Below are positions 1 through 8,502 of a DNA stretch of 21,498 nt, piece by piece. Positions within the stretch are counted from its first letter, which is position 1, and the number at the start of each line of letters is the position of its first letter. Origin of the DNA: Bacteroidales bacterium UBA5219 (GTDB taxonomy: Bacteria > Bacteroidota > Bacteroidia > Bacteroidales > ML635J-15); contig DHVB01000079.1 of the NCBI GenBank assembly GCA_002412425.1, positions 1 through 21,498 of the forward strand, read 5' to 3'. The notes below the pieces were generated by a model. It did no database searches and was not told the DNA's origin. It saw only the letters and a program-made list of their open reading frames with translations. The translations under genes and the position numbers were made by a program.

Positions 1-4
1 ATAA

Positions 5-664
5 TTAGTTGCGGATTTAAGGTACTTCATAAAAAGATATATTTTACCAATAAAACAATTTAAACTTAAACAGTTTAAATTTCTCAAGTCTGATAAATGT
101 TGGTATAATTCTGATAACGAAGCTATTCTTTTTGATTATCCATATTATGAAAAAAAAATATGGGGCAAAACAGGAATAATATTTAATTTTGAAGAAAATT
201 TATGGGAAAATAGAAAAGGAGAAAAATACGAATTTAAGGCACCTAGCTGTTCTCATCTTAGTGAATATTTACAAAAAGAATATGGAATAAAAATTCCTGA
301 TAATTGGCGACATTGGAATGGTGGAGTATTTTTATTTAATGAAAAATCAGAAGAGTTCTTAAATTTTTGGCACGAAACTACTATTAAAGAATTTTCAAAT
401 CCCTACACCAAAACCCGCGATCAAGGAACGCTGGCTTTAAGTGTTTGGAAATTTGGCTTAGAGAATCACCCTAATATTCCGGAAGAGTTTAATTGGATTT
501 GTGAGTTTGCAAACAATAATATTGCTTGGGATAAAAACTTAGGATATACAAAAGATGGATTTAAAACCCACTTCTACCCTAAACTATTGCACATATACCA
601 TGAATGGGGAAATAAAGATTGGAGTATTTGGCAATCTGTCGCAAACCAAAATAAAAACACATAA
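5..664 (+). CDS. 3' part of a probable glycosyltransferase, start missing, possibly broken
   Basis: An open frame of 219 codons runs to the TAA at 662-664. It contains no ATG, GTG or TTG until very near its end, so the start must lie outside the window. However, the same frame carries a TAA at 2-4, so the gene is either disrupted there (nonsense or frameshift) or the sequence at this edge is faulty. The translation reads like the C-terminal half of a nucleotide-diphospho-sugar transferase: GGVFLFN at roughly residues 106-112, then TRDQGTLALSVW near 139-150, the usual 'GG-hydrophobic-FN ... DQ' arrangement of GT8-like and related hexosyltransferases. The expected DxD-bearing N-terminal half is not present. 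The family call rests on motif spacing only. dapF follows 48 bases downstream on the same strand. Confidence 0.5.
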   Translation, partial: LVADLRYFIKRYILPIKQFKLKQFKFLKSDKCWYNSDNEAILFDYPYYEKKIWGKTGIIFNFEENLWENRKGEKYEFKAPSCSHLSEYLQKEYGIKIPDNWRHWNGGVFLFNEKSEEFLNFWHETTIKEFSNPYTKTRDQGTLALSVWKFGLENHPNIPEEFNWICEFANNNIAWDKNLGYTKDGFKTHFYPKLLHIYHEWGNKDWSIWQSVANQNKNT

Positions 665-712
665 TTTTAAAATAAACATATTTTTTTATTTACTTTACAT
701 AAAATTTATATC

Positions 713-1486
713 ATGTTATTACATTTTTCAAAATATCAAGGAGCTGGCAACGATTTCATCATTATAAACATGATGAATAATAAGATTGAACTTAATCAAA
801 AACAAATTGAATTTTTATGCAACAGAAGATTTGGAATAGGTGCAGATGGCTTAATGTTAGTGCTAAAAAATGATGATTATGATTTTTACATGCAATATTT
901 TAATGCAGATGGAAAAGAAGGAAGCATGTGCGGAAATGGCGGAAGGTGTATTGCAAAATATGCATATTTAAATAAAATTTCTAGCTCGGAAGTAAATTTT
1001 TTAGCTATAGATGGAAAACATAAGGCAAATATAATTAGAAGCTCTGTTTCCCTTTCGATGAGCAATGTAAATAAAATACAAGATTTTGAAGATGGCTATT
1101 TTTTAGATACTGGCTCGCCTCATTTTGTTAATTTTGTTAATGATTTAAATTCAATAAACGTAAAACAAGAAGGCAGAAAAATTGCTGACGAGTCAAGATT
1201 TTCACCAATGAGAACAAATGTAAACTTTGTTGAAATAAAAAACAACAATATTCGTATAGCCACTTTTGAGAGAGGAGTTGAAGATGAGACTCTTGCTTGT
1301 GGAACTGGCTCTGTAGCTTCAGCTTTAGCTTTGCATCATTCTGGCAAAATAAAATCTAACGAGATTGTTTTAATTGCAAAAGGTGGTAGATTAAAAGTAA
1401 GTTTTGAGTATAAAGATAATTTTTACCAAAATATTATTTTAAGTGGCGATGCAGAACACGTTTTTGAAGGGGAAATTAATATATAA
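713..1486 (+). CDS. dapF: Diaminopimelate epimerase DapF
   Basis: Converts LL-diaminopimelate to meso-diaminopimelate in the cytoplasm, the last common step before lysine and the cross-linking residue of peptidoglycan. The 257-residue length is normal for DapF. The family landmarks are all present: YQGAGNDF at residues 8-15, the first catalytic cysteine in MCGNGGRC (Cys73), the conserved DTGSPH near 132-137, ERGVEDETLACGTGS at 186-200 with the second catalytic cysteine at 196, and GDAEHVFEGEI at the C-terminus. The ATG start puts the conserved glycine-rich segment exactly where the family has it. There is no Shine-Dalgarno sequence, as expected for Bacteroidota. No other lysine-pathway gene is next to it; the neighbour downstream is convergent. 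Confidence 0.97.
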   Translation: MLLHFSKYQGAGNDFIIINMMNNKIELNQKQIEFLCNRRFGIGADGLMLVLKNDDYDFYMQYFNADGKEGSMCGNGGRCIAKYAYLNKISSSEVNFLAIDGKHKANIIRSSVSLSMSNVNKIQDFEDGYFLDTGSPHFVNFVNDLNSINVKQEGRKIADESRFSPMRTNVNFVEIKNNNIRIATFERGVEDETLACGTGSVASALALHHSGKIKSNEIVLIAKGGRLKVSFEYKDNFYQNIILSGDAEHVFEGEINI

Positions 1487-1516
1487 AAAAAGCTGCTCCA
1501 ACATTGTTAAAGCAGC
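1485..1516 (-). terminator. Intrinsic terminator of the lipoprotein gene
   Basis: Read on the minus strand, 1516-1492 forms an 11-pair stem (six Watson-Crick pairs, two G-U wobbles, then three more pairs) closed by a three-base loop, followed by seven U (1491-1485). On the plus strand the two wobble positions become C-A mismatches and no T-run follows, so the signal points to the minus-strand gene ending at 1543. The U-run overlaps the last two bases of dapF. Confidence 0.8.
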
Positions 1517-1542
1517 CCTATAATAATTCTCACAATAGTTTC

Positions 1543-2433
1543 TTATCTTGGAATATACACTTCTTTTACTTTATCAACTTGTCCGTTTTTGGTAACGTTT
1601 AATTCTAAAATAATTTTAGTTATAGTACGTGTATCTCCTAAAAACTCAATTTTAGAAAGTGGGAGATCGTTCACATCTTCTATTCCTCTAATATACACAA
1701 CATTACCTAAAGAGTCTTCATAATTTTGGGCATCAATTTTTAAATAATAATAATCATAAATTCCCTCTTTAGCTGGTGTATAAGTCAACCCAGAATAATA
1801 ACAAACTCCTGGATCACCTTTTTTACAAAGATAGCCATATCTTTCATCAAAAGATGCTGGAGATAATTCGGAAGAATATAAATCTGCATTAACTTTAAAA
1901 TATGTGTTTTTACCACTCCATCTATGTGCATAAACTTTATTAAATCTTAAACGTCCTGCAACTCTTGCATCAGCACTAATAGTTGAAGTATAATTTGTAT
2001 CGTTAACATGCATAGCTGTTCGGCTTATAAGATAAGAGCCTGCAAACACTTCAGAAACATTAGCAACTCTAAAAGGACGCACATTTGTTGAAACATTACC
2101 CGCTAAGTCTGTAGCTGTGTAAGTTAAATTCAACATTTCCTCAACTGTTCCTCTAGTGGCTCTCAAATATCCTTCTTTGTTGAGAGGTAAAACTGTTGTA
2201 TCAAGTGTAACAACAATATCTTCTGTTTTTGAAGCATTGTCTTCAACAAAAACTCCTGGATCTACATATTTACTCCACAATAATAAGGTTGTATCTTTAG
2301 CTTCACCGTGTAAAATTTTACCATCAGGATTTAAAATGTAAATTTTTGGACCATGAGTATCTTCAGGACCACAAGATTGCAAAGCTAAGCCTACTATCAT
2401 CATTAAAACACTAATAACAAAAACTTTTTTCAT
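1543..2433 (-). CDS. Lipoprotein with DUF5011-like domain
   Basis: A predicted exported lipoprotein of 296 residues. The N-terminus has a short hydrophobic signal (residues 4-17) ending in the lipobox LQSC, with lipidation expected at Cys21. The following residues, GPEDTHGP, contain acidic positions close to the cysteine, which in Bacteroidota can act as a surface-export signal; that part is inference. Residues about 30-125 look like the immunoglobulin-like DUF5011 fold found in many Bacteroidota lipoproteins: an ILNPDG segment, YVDPGVFVEDNAS near 56-68, and TYTATDLAGN near 104-113. The remaining 170 residues, rich in Tyr and beta-type alternation, match no family I recognise. The gene has its own promoter and a strong terminator, so it is probably a single transcription unit. 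No substrate or partner can be assigned. Confidence 0.82.
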   Translation of the reverse strand: MKKVFVISVLMMIVGLALQSCGPEDTHGPKIYILNPDGKILHGEAKDTTLLLWSKYVDPGVFVEDNASKTEDIVVTLDTTVLPLNKEGYLRATRGTVEEMLNLTYTATDLAGNVSTNVRPFRVANVSEVFAGSYLISRTAMHVNDTNYTSTISADARVAGRLRFNKVYAHRWSGKNTYFKVNADLYSSELSPASFDERYGYLCKKGDPGVCYYSGLTYTPAKEGIYDYYYLKIDAQNYEDSLGNVVYIRGIEDVNDLPLSKIEFLGDTRTITKIILELNVTKNGQVDKVKEVYIPR

Positions 2434-2456
2434 AAATTTCTATTTTAAAATATTTT

Positions 2457-2488
2457 CAAAAATAATCATTTTTAATGTAAAATACAAA
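2457..2488 (-). promoter_or_regulatory. Bacteroidota-type promoter for the lipoprotein gene
   Basis: On the minus strand, a -33 TTTG (2488-2485) and a -7 TATTTTTG (2464-2457) are separated by 20 bases. This matches the TTTG / TAnnTTTG consensus of the primary sigma factor described in Bacteroides. Transcription would start near 2450, about 17 bases before the ATG at 2433. A second TAnnTTTG (TACATTTG) lies at 2492-2485. Confidence 0.6.
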
Positions 2489-2532
2489 TGTATTATAAAA
2501 TTATTATTTTCAAAACAAAATATTTAAGATTT

Positions 2533-5142
2533 TTACTTTTTTATTAATTTTTTAGTCTTACCTGAATTAATAAAATGGATAAAATAAACTCCTTCGGTTA
2601 AATCGCCAAGATTTACTTTACTTATTTCATTATAAACTTTTTGATTTAACACCAATCTTCCCGTCAAATCATATATATTAACAAATTCTTCACTTTCATA
2701 GATTTTTACAAAAATAATATCTGAAGTAGGATTTGGATAAATTTCTGGCTCTTGCACGACAAGCTTGTTTGAATAAATTGAGCTATTATCTAATACTCCT
2801 ATTTTCATTTCATCAATATAAAGTACCGAACCATTATCATTTTTTGTTCTAAATCTTATCACAAGTTTTTCGCCTTTAAACTCATTTAAACTAATATTTA
2901 TTGTATCAAATTCTGAGGCTTCTATAGGTTTATAAAACTTGTAGTTTGAATTTCCTTCGACAGTTGCAAGATTTTCTCCTCCTTCTGCAAACAAAATTTT
3001 ATCAAAACTCAAACCACAATCAGTACTAACTTCTATTATTAAACTATCTTTATAAAGATTTAATGTTCTGCGTTTATAAGCATAAGTAAAACTTAAAAAC
3101 ATAGAATCATTTTCTGCTGGCATAGTAATTTCTGGCAAATATAAATCATCTATATTCCAATTTTTGGGAGTATATTCAAGGAAATTAACACCTATAGCTT
3201 TATGCTCGTCATTTTCGCCCCAATTCAACATTGACCAAGTAGTTCTATAGTCGGGATTTATTATTACAAATTCTGAATTATCTAAATTTGAAATATTTTC
3301 AAAGTTTTGATAATAAGAACTATCAACTTCACTTAACAAAAACACTCTATGATTGAATCCATTATTAAACCTGTCGTATTCAGACAAATCTTCCAATGGT
3401 TTTACTATTCCATGAATATAATTTTCTCCTGCTGACAATTCTAAATTTGGATATAAAAACTCAAAACTACTGCCTTCAACTATACTTTCATTAATAGTTG
3501 AATCACAAACTATTACTTCATTTAGATAAACTTTAACATTAAAGCCATTTATTGGATTTTCACCAAGATTTTTGATTTTCATTTGAGTATTTAGAAATTT
3601 TTCATCTTGACAGACAAAACTTTTTTCTGAAGATGTCAACTCTAAACTCAAATCATATTCATTTGTAATAGGTGGAGCTGGAGTATAAATATTTGACAAA
3701 TAATCGAAAGCTGCTAGTGCATCAATCATTCCATTTCCATAAATATTATCTTCTCCAGTTTCGCCAAGATCTATTGCGGTTTCATATAAAGCAAGTTTCA
3801 GTTCATAAGCTGAAGCCATTGGGAATGCTTCGGCTAATAGCAATAAAGCACCAGAAACATGTGGACAAGCCATAGAAGTTCCTTGTAAATAAGAATAAGA
3901 GCTAGCACCACTAGCAGAACGAACACTAACACCAGGGGCAACAACTTCTGGTTTAATTTTTAATCGTCCTTCTTCCTCAACACAAAGTGAAGGTCCTCGA
4001 CTCGAAAAGTCAGCAATAGGGAAATTTTCAGAATTTCCATTAACAGCTCCTATTGACATTGGATTCACAATATTGTAAGCTAACATTGCTGGAAAACCTG
4101 TTGTTCCAGCTCCAGGTCCTTCATTACCAGCAGAAAAAGGAGAACATATCCCAGCTGTTTCTATAGTAACTAAAATTTCTGCTTCAGGTAAATCACAAGC
4201 ACCAAAGTTGAGTGCTAAATCGTAATTATAGCCCCAAGAATTATTTATTACTCGTGGAACGTCATCACTAGTAGTTTCATCGCCATCAGGATTTAACACC
4301 CAATCAAAAACAGCCATAAAATCTGCTGGTGTTAACAAATCAGAATCACTACTTGCAACTGGGTCGCTAGCAATCCATTTCGCATTAAAAGCTACACCTA
4401 TAGTATCGTTTGTAGTTTTATCCAAACCTAAAACTGTTCCTGTAGTATGAGTTCCATGACTTGAACCTGCATTATCAACAGGTTTAGGATTACGAATTCC
4501 ATACCAACATTGACTTAAAGGCAAGTAATTTCCTGCAAAATTATCAGAAATAGCTGGATGTGTTGCATGAACACCTGTGTCCATACTCAAAAACAAAATA
4601 TTTCGTCCTGTGTATCCTTTTTCCCAAAGTTTGTGAGCATTTATTGCTTTTAATCCAGGCTCTGTGCCCCCTACAAGCTTAGGTTCAGAAGACAAAACTC
4701 TTTCGGTACCAATAATTTTATAACGTGCTGAATTTATATCAATAAAACGAATTGATTTTTGATCTGCTAAATAATAAACAAAATTTGGTTTTATCTCAAT
4801 ATTTAAAGCATTTGCAGCACGAAAAAATTTTATTTTTCCGACAGCTCTTGAATCTTGATTTAAAATAAAATCTAAGCAAACGGCAAATTCGCTTAAAGAA
4901 ATTTCTGCATTTTTATTCAACAAATCATTTACAGATTTTGTTCTAAAATCAAAAGAAGCCTTTTTAGCATCTAAATTTCTTGCCAATTCATTTATATCAT
5001 AATGCGACTGAAAATAAATATTCACATTAATATAATAGCCTTCATGTTTTCCTAATTCCGAAACCAAAGCAGGCGAAAGAACAGATTGGGAAAATAAAAA
5101 ACCTGACAATAATAATAAATATACAAAAAGTGTAGTTTTCAT
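2533..5142 (-). CDS. Secreted subtilisin-family (S8) serine protease with T9SS sorting domain
   Basis: An exported protease of 869 residues. A signal peptide occupies about residues 1-19 (cleavage near FSQ-S). Residues about 20-160 form a probable pro-region. The S8 peptidase domain spans about 165-480 with a complete catalytic set: Asp188 in SMDTGVH, His229 in SSHGTHTTG, the oxyanion Asn340 in SAGNEGPG, and Ser423 in GTSMACPHVSG. Residues about 490-600 resemble a CARDB-like beta domain, and about 605-790 a jelly-roll-like region. The last 72 residues (798-869) are a type A T9SS sorting domain: EIYPNPTSD, then a VNIYDLTGRLV strand, LTEGVYFIHF, and a basic end KTKKLIKK. Such proteins cross the outer membrane through the type IX machinery and are often tethered to surface lipopolysaccharide after the domain is removed. 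Specificity cannot be read from the sequence. It is probably a monocistronic gene. Confidence 0.95.
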   Translation of the reverse strand: MKTTLFVYLLLLSGFLFSQSVLSPALVSELGKHEGYYINVNIYFQSHYDINELARNLDAKKASFDFRTKSVNDLLNKNAEISLSEFAVCLDFILNQDSRAVGKIKFFRAANALNIEIKPNFVYYLADQKSIRFIDINSARYKIIGTERVLSSEPKLVGGTEPGLKAINAHKLWEKGYTGRNILFLSMDTGVHATHPAISDNFAGNYLPLSQCWYGIRNPKPVDNAGSSHGTHTTGTVLGLDKTTNDTIGVAFNAKWIASDPVASSDSDLLTPADFMAVFDWVLNPDGDETTSDDVPRVINNSWGYNYDLALNFGACDLPEAEILVTIETAGICSPFSAGNEGPGAGTTGFPAMLAYNIVNPMSIGAVNGNSENFPIADFSSRGPSLCVEEEGRLKIKPEVVAPGVSVRSASGASSYSYLQGTSMACPHVSGALLLLAEAFPMASAYELKLALYETAIDLGETGEDNIYGNGMIDALAAFDYLSNIYTPAPPITNEYDLSLELTSSEKSFVCQDEKFLNTQMKIKNLGENPINGFNVKVYLNEVIVCDSTINESIVEGSSFEFLYPNLELSAGENYIHGIVKPLEDLSEYDRFNNGFNHRVFLLSEVDSSYYQNFENISNLDNSEFVIINPDYRTTWSMLNWGENDEHKAIGVNFLEYTPKNWNIDDLYLPEITMPAENDSMFLSFTYAYKRRTLNLYKDSLIIEVSTDCGLSFDKILFAEGGENLATVEGNSNYKFYKPIEASEFDTINISLNEFKGEKLVIRFRTKNDNGSVLYIDEMKIGVLDNSSIYSNKLVVQEPEIYPNPTSDIIFVKIYESEEFVNIYDLTGRLVLNQKVYNEISKVNLGDLTEGVYFIHFINSGKTKKLIKK

Positions 5143-5159
5143 AATAAAATATTTTGCTT

Positions 5160-5181
5160 CAAAAATAACAAATCAAATTTA
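5160..5181 (-). promoter_or_regulatory. Possible -7 elements for the S8 protease gene
   Basis: Two minus-strand matches to TAnnTTTG lie upstream of the protease: TATTTTTG at 5167-5160 and TAAATTTG at 5181-5174. Neither has a TTTG at the right distance upstream, so this is a weak call. The rest of the 94-base gap to the next gene is AT-rich without other clear structure. Confidence 0.3.
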
Positions 5182-5236
5182 TAAAAGAACATAATTATTT
5201 TTTTTTATATCTTTACACTTAAATTTTTACTTAAAA

Positions 5237-5809
5237 ATGAAGAAAATTTTTATATTATTTGTTTTATCTATCTTTACACTGCCACTATTTTCACAAGTTG
5301 AAGAACCAGTAGATAATCCTGGAGGTGGAGGTTTTGGGGCTATTTTATTAAATTTTAGAAGTTCAGATGAAAACTTCGCTTTATATACAGGCGGTGGCGG
5401 AGGTTTTGTTGTTAAAGACTTTAGAATAGGTGCATTTTTTAGTGGAATGGCAAAATCTTTTACTAAAAATGATTCTATTGTTTCTTCGATGAAAATTGGT
5501 TGTACTCAAGGCGGTTTGTGGTTTGCTTATCCTTTTTTTAAAAAACATGCCTTACATGGGCTTGCAGAAATGAAATTCAGTATTGGAAATACTAAAGTAA
5601 TAGATACAAATTGGCAACACCACGACAAAAAAGTTTTCTGGGGTTTTAATCCTTCATTAGCAATAGAATATGATATTTCCGAAGTTTTAAAAATTGCTGC
5701 TGGCGTAGAATATCAATACAGTTATTTTCGTAAACTTCCAACATTGTATTCTACCGATGCTTTTTCTTCTCCAGGAGTATTTATTTCTGTAAAATTGGGA
5801 ACATTTTAA
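5237..5809 (+). CDS. Predicted outer-membrane beta-barrel protein
   Basis: A 190-residue exported protein of no assigned function. It begins with a signal peptide, MKKIFILFVLSIFTLPLFSQ, cut after about residue 19. The mature part starts with a glycine-rich stretch (PGGGGFG), followed by alternating hydrophobic and polar residues with aromatic girdles, for example GFVVKDFRIGAFFSG, HALHGLAEMKFSIGNTK and LKIAAGVEYQYSYF. It ends in FISVKLGTF, an aromatic C-terminal strand of the kind recognised by the barrel-assembly machinery. Size and pattern fit a small eight-stranded barrel like those of the OmpA/OmpW-like porin-family proteins of Bacteroidota; this is a structural reading, not a family match. 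A weak -7-like TATCTTTA sits at 5208-5215. The gene converges on the polymerase gene with only seven bases between the stops. Confidence 0.7.
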   Translation: MKKIFILFVLSIFTLPLFSQVEEPVDNPGGGGFGAILLNFRSSDENFALYTGGGGGFVVKDFRIGAFFSGMAKSFTKNDSIVSSMKIGCTQGGLWFAYPFFKKHALHGLAEMKFSIGNTKVIDTNWQHHDKKVFWGFNPSLAIEYDISEVLKIAAGVEYQYSYFRKLPTLYSTDAFSSPGVFISVKLGTF

Positions 5810-5816
5810 ACATAAT

Positions 5817-7079
5817 TTAATTCGCAACTTTATTCAAGGATTTATCATTTGAACTTAGCATATACATTGCAAAAACAGCAAAGAAAACTCTAATATCAAC
5901 ATAAGAACTTGATTTTAAAACATTTAATATTATATAGACCAATACCAACAAATTAATATAATTTGTACCATTTAAGTTCTTTGAAAAAACAAAATATAAA
6001 AATATTAAAAATAAAATCAAACCAATTAAACCAAGTTCTACCCAAATTTCAAGAAAAATATTATGAGGATAAGCTCTAAAATCTTTTTGTAAATAAAGAA
6101 TTCCAAAACTACCAACACCAAATCCATAAATAGATTCAAACTTATTGTTTTTTATTAAATCCATACTAAATTTCAATTGATCAATTCTTGTATCGACAGA
6201 AGTATTTATACTACTGCTTTTAGTTGTATTAGAAGTTGTAGGCACACTGCTAGTTTCACTATCAGAAGAAGGCATCAGCAAGCTTATTCTAAATACTGAA
6301 CGATCAAGTAAAACTTTAACTTCCTTTTCAAAAATAAGGAAAAAAACAAAAAACAATAATACCGTTAATCCACTATATAAAGCTTTTTTAAAATCTGAAA
6401 GCAATACTTTGTTATAATAATAACTGTAAATATATTTTATTATAAAAAGTGGAATTAAAAGTAATAATACAAAAATAAATGGACCTCTAGCTCCAAGTAA
6501 AAACAATAAAATAATAGTAAGAGTAACTACAAAACTTGAAACAAATAAATTTTTAAAAATTCTTTTTTTAGCTCCCAATATTACCAAAATATTCAAGCCC
6601 ATAAAACTCGCACAAGACAGATATAATCCTAAAATTGGCTCGTAATAAGTTTTTTTTGAATAACCATCATCTAAATAGTCCAAATAAATTTTTAAAAACC
6701 ATATGCTCACAAAAATTAAAGTAATAGACACTATTCTAAAAAACTTAGCAATATCAAATCTTTTACATAAAAGTGGAAATCCAAAACCAATAATATTTGG
6801 AATAAAAAGTATTACTTTTTTATAAGAATAACTTTCTGACGGTGTCCATATTAAACTCAGCAACATCCACAGATAAAATAGAATTAAAAAAACAAAAGAC
6901 AATAAAATATTTTTGTTAAAACTAACTGAAATTTTTTCATTTTTAAATTCTATTATAAGTGCAAGCAATAATAAGAAAGAGGCAAGAAAAGTAAAATCAA
7001 TAGGAAAAGGGATGTTGTAAAAAATCAAAAAACTTTTTATTATTCCTGAAAGATAAAATATTGTAAAAATAACTTCCAT
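5817..7079 (-). CDS. O-antigen polymerase/ligase family membrane protein (Wzy-like)
   Basis: A polytopic inner-membrane protein of 420 residues with about ten to twelve hydrophobic helices and one large periplasmic loop. The loop (about residues 265-350) contains a Ser/Thr-rich stretch followed by TRIDQLKFSMDLIKNN, GFGVGSFG and YPHNIFLEIWVELGLIGL. The pattern 'G-G-GSF ... PHN-hydrophobic-LE ... E-G-GL' is the hallmark of the Wzy_C / O-antigen ligase superfamily, which contains both polymerases (Wzy) and ligases (WaaL). Sequence alone does not separate the two; the neighbouring flippase and chain-length gene favour the polymerase. Its ATG lies one base past the stop of the deacetylase gene, so the two are very likely co-transcribed and translationally coupled. 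Codon use is as AT-rich as the surroundings. Confidence 0.85.
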   Translation of the reverse strand: MEVIFTIFYLSGIIKSFLIFYNIPFPIDFTFLASFLLLLALIIEFKNEKISVSFNKNILLSFVFLILFYLWMLLSLIWTPSESYSYKKVILFIPNIIGFGFPLLCKRFDIAKFFRIVSITLIFVSIWFLKIYLDYLDDGYSKKTYYEPILGLYLSCASFMGLNILVILGAKKRIFKNLFVSSFVVTLTIILLFLLGARGPFIFVLLLLIPLFIIKYIYSYYYNKVLLSDFKKALYSGLTVLLFFVFFLIFEKEVKVLLDRSVFRISLLMPSSDSETSSVPTTSNTTKSSSINTSVDTRIDQLKFSMDLIKNNKFESIYGFGVGSFGILYLQKDFRAYPHNIFLEIWVELGLIGLILFLIFLYFVFSKNLNGTNYINLLVLVYIILNVLKSSSYVDIRVFFAVFAMYMLSSNDKSLNKVAN

Positions 7080-7080
7080 T

Positions 7081-8415
7081 TTAAATTCCCTCTACAATTT
7101 CTTTATAAATACTATCCCACCCCTCCCATTCATTTACAACCAAATTACTATTATGCCATAAAAGAACAAAATCACCGTTATAAGATTTTACAATATTAGC
7201 TAGTCTTACACTTTCGTTTACACAATCTTGTTGGTTTTCACATCTTGCTCGCAGAGCCTTGTCCATTACAATAAGTGGACGTTCTCTTAATTGTAGTTGA
7301 TTTCTTAGTTCAACATCAAAAAGTGGAAACTCATAACATATTCCACATCTAAAACCAATATTGGAATTAAAACCCATTCCGGAGTCAATTTTTAAGTTAC
7401 AAACTTCCCAATCTCTAAAAGTTTGAGGTATTAAATATCTTAAAAAATGTTGCCGTCCTTGAGAGACATCAATTCTTAAATTATACAATCTATTAACTTC
7501 TCTTTTAAGTTGCGAAACATTGTTATAGCTTGAGTATGAAGGATGAATTCCTATTATATGATTTCTTTCTTTTATATTATGTATAGTTTTTTTTATTTTT
7601 TTATCTAAAATACTGTAAGTAATACCCTCTTCTCCTTTTAACCCTGGTATAAAGTAAAACTCAGATTTAACATTCTTTGTCTCAGAGATGTCCATAAAAA
7701 AATCAAATTTATCATAAACATCAGGTGCTTTTTTAAAAATTTGCTTATAAACTGTTTTTAAAGTATTAAAAAATATTTTAAAATTTTTTCTACGAAAAAT
7801 ATCACCTAAAAGTGCCTTAACAATTTTTCCAAATTTATCATATCTAGCAAAAAAGTCAATATCATGTGTTAAAAACAATCGAAAATCTCTTTGCGAAGGG
7901 GCAACTTCTATGCCTGCATCATTTAACATTTTAGCTAGAACGCTTATATAATCATTTACTATAGGACGTTTATGAAAACCATATTTTATTGAAAGATTTT
8001 CTTTTTCATCAAATCTGTCATGCTTATCTTTAGTTTTATTTGCTATTTCTTCCCACCTAGTAAGCATAAAAAATATAGCTGCTATAATGTCATTTCCACA
8101 ATAAATAAGACCATCTTCATTTCTAAGTTCATCTTTGCCAAACAGAATGGGAATTGCAAAACTAAAACCTTCACAAGTCATAAAATCCACATCTGTAGGA
8201 ATATTTATAATATTTTGAAAATACTTATAGCCATCTTCAAAATTAGAAAAAAACACATCGTCAATTATTAGTCTATAATTATCCGAAACAAATCTATAAA
8301 GAGGTTCATTATCTGTTAAAATTTCATATTCAGTATTATAAATTTCACCAAAAATATAATTCAGAACATATTTTTTTTCGGCGACAAACTTATTTTGAAT
8401 AAAAATTTTAATCAT
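7081..8415 (-). CDS. Polysaccharide deacetylase family protein with DUF7033-type N-terminus
   Basis: A 444-residue protein without signal peptide or clear membrane helix. The N-terminal half (about 1-175) resembles the DUF7033 domain that precedes deacetylase domains in Bacteroidota polysaccharide loci, including CGNDIIAAIFFMLTRWEE near 106-123. The C-terminal half is a NodB-like fold: the metal-binding HDID motif at 184-187 within LFLTHDIDFF, GIHPSYSSYN around His291 as the second motif, DSGMGFNSNIGFRCGICYEFPLFD as the segment with the conserved Asp and GFRxG, and LLWHNSN near the end. Members hydrolyse N- or O-acetyl groups on sugars, but the substrate here is unknown. Lack of a signal peptide suggests action on a lipid-linked repeat unit or sugar precursor in the cytoplasm (inference). 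It has its own promoter and is followed by the polymerase gene. Confidence 0.82.
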   Translation of the reverse strand: MIKIFIQNKFVAEKKYVLNYIFGEIYNTEYEILTDNEPLYRFVSDNYRLIIDDVFFSNFEDGYKYFQNIINIPTDVDFMTCEGFSFAIPILFGKDELRNEDGLIYCGNDIIAAIFFMLTRWEEIANKTKDKHDRFDEKENLSIKYGFHKRPIVNDYISVLAKMLNDAGIEVAPSQRDFRLFLTHDIDFFARYDKFGKIVKALLGDIFRRKNFKIFFNTLKTVYKQIFKKAPDVYDKFDFFMDISETKNVKSEFYFIPGLKGEEGITYSILDKKIKKTIHNIKERNHIIGIHPSYSSYNNVSQLKREVNRLYNLRIDVSQGRQHFLRYLIPQTFRDWEVCNLKIDSGMGFNSNIGFRCGICYEFPLFDVELRNQLQLRERPLIVMDKALRARCENQQDCVNESVRLANIVKSYNGDFVLLWHNSNLVVNEWEGWDSIYKEIVEGI

Positions 8416-8436
8416 AATTTGTGTATGAAATTTCTA

Positions 8437-8469
8437 CAAATATAGCAAAGTATTAAAATTCTGCACAAA
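8437..8469 (-). promoter_or_regulatory. Bacteroidota-type promoter for the deacetylase-polymerase pair
   Basis: On the minus strand, TTTG (8469-8466) and TATATTTG (8444-8437) are 21 bases apart. Transcription would start near 8430, 15 bases ahead of the ATG at 8415. This makes the deacetylase and polymerase a separate unit from the flippase gene that lies upstream. Confidence 0.6.
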
Positions 8470-8502
8470 CTTTTTTCTTTTAAGTTTAAAGTTTTGCATT
8501 TA

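Noticed and set aside
56..80. AT-rich repeat with palindromic look (TTTAAACTTAAACAGTTTAAA) near the left edge
   Set aside because: It lies inside the open frame and encodes a simple Lys-Gln-Phe-Lys repetition; low-complexity coding sequence explains it.
555..767. Open frame of 70 codons overlapping the glycosyltransferase end and the dapF start
   Set aside because: It lies in another frame across two better-supported genes and its translation has no recognisable features.
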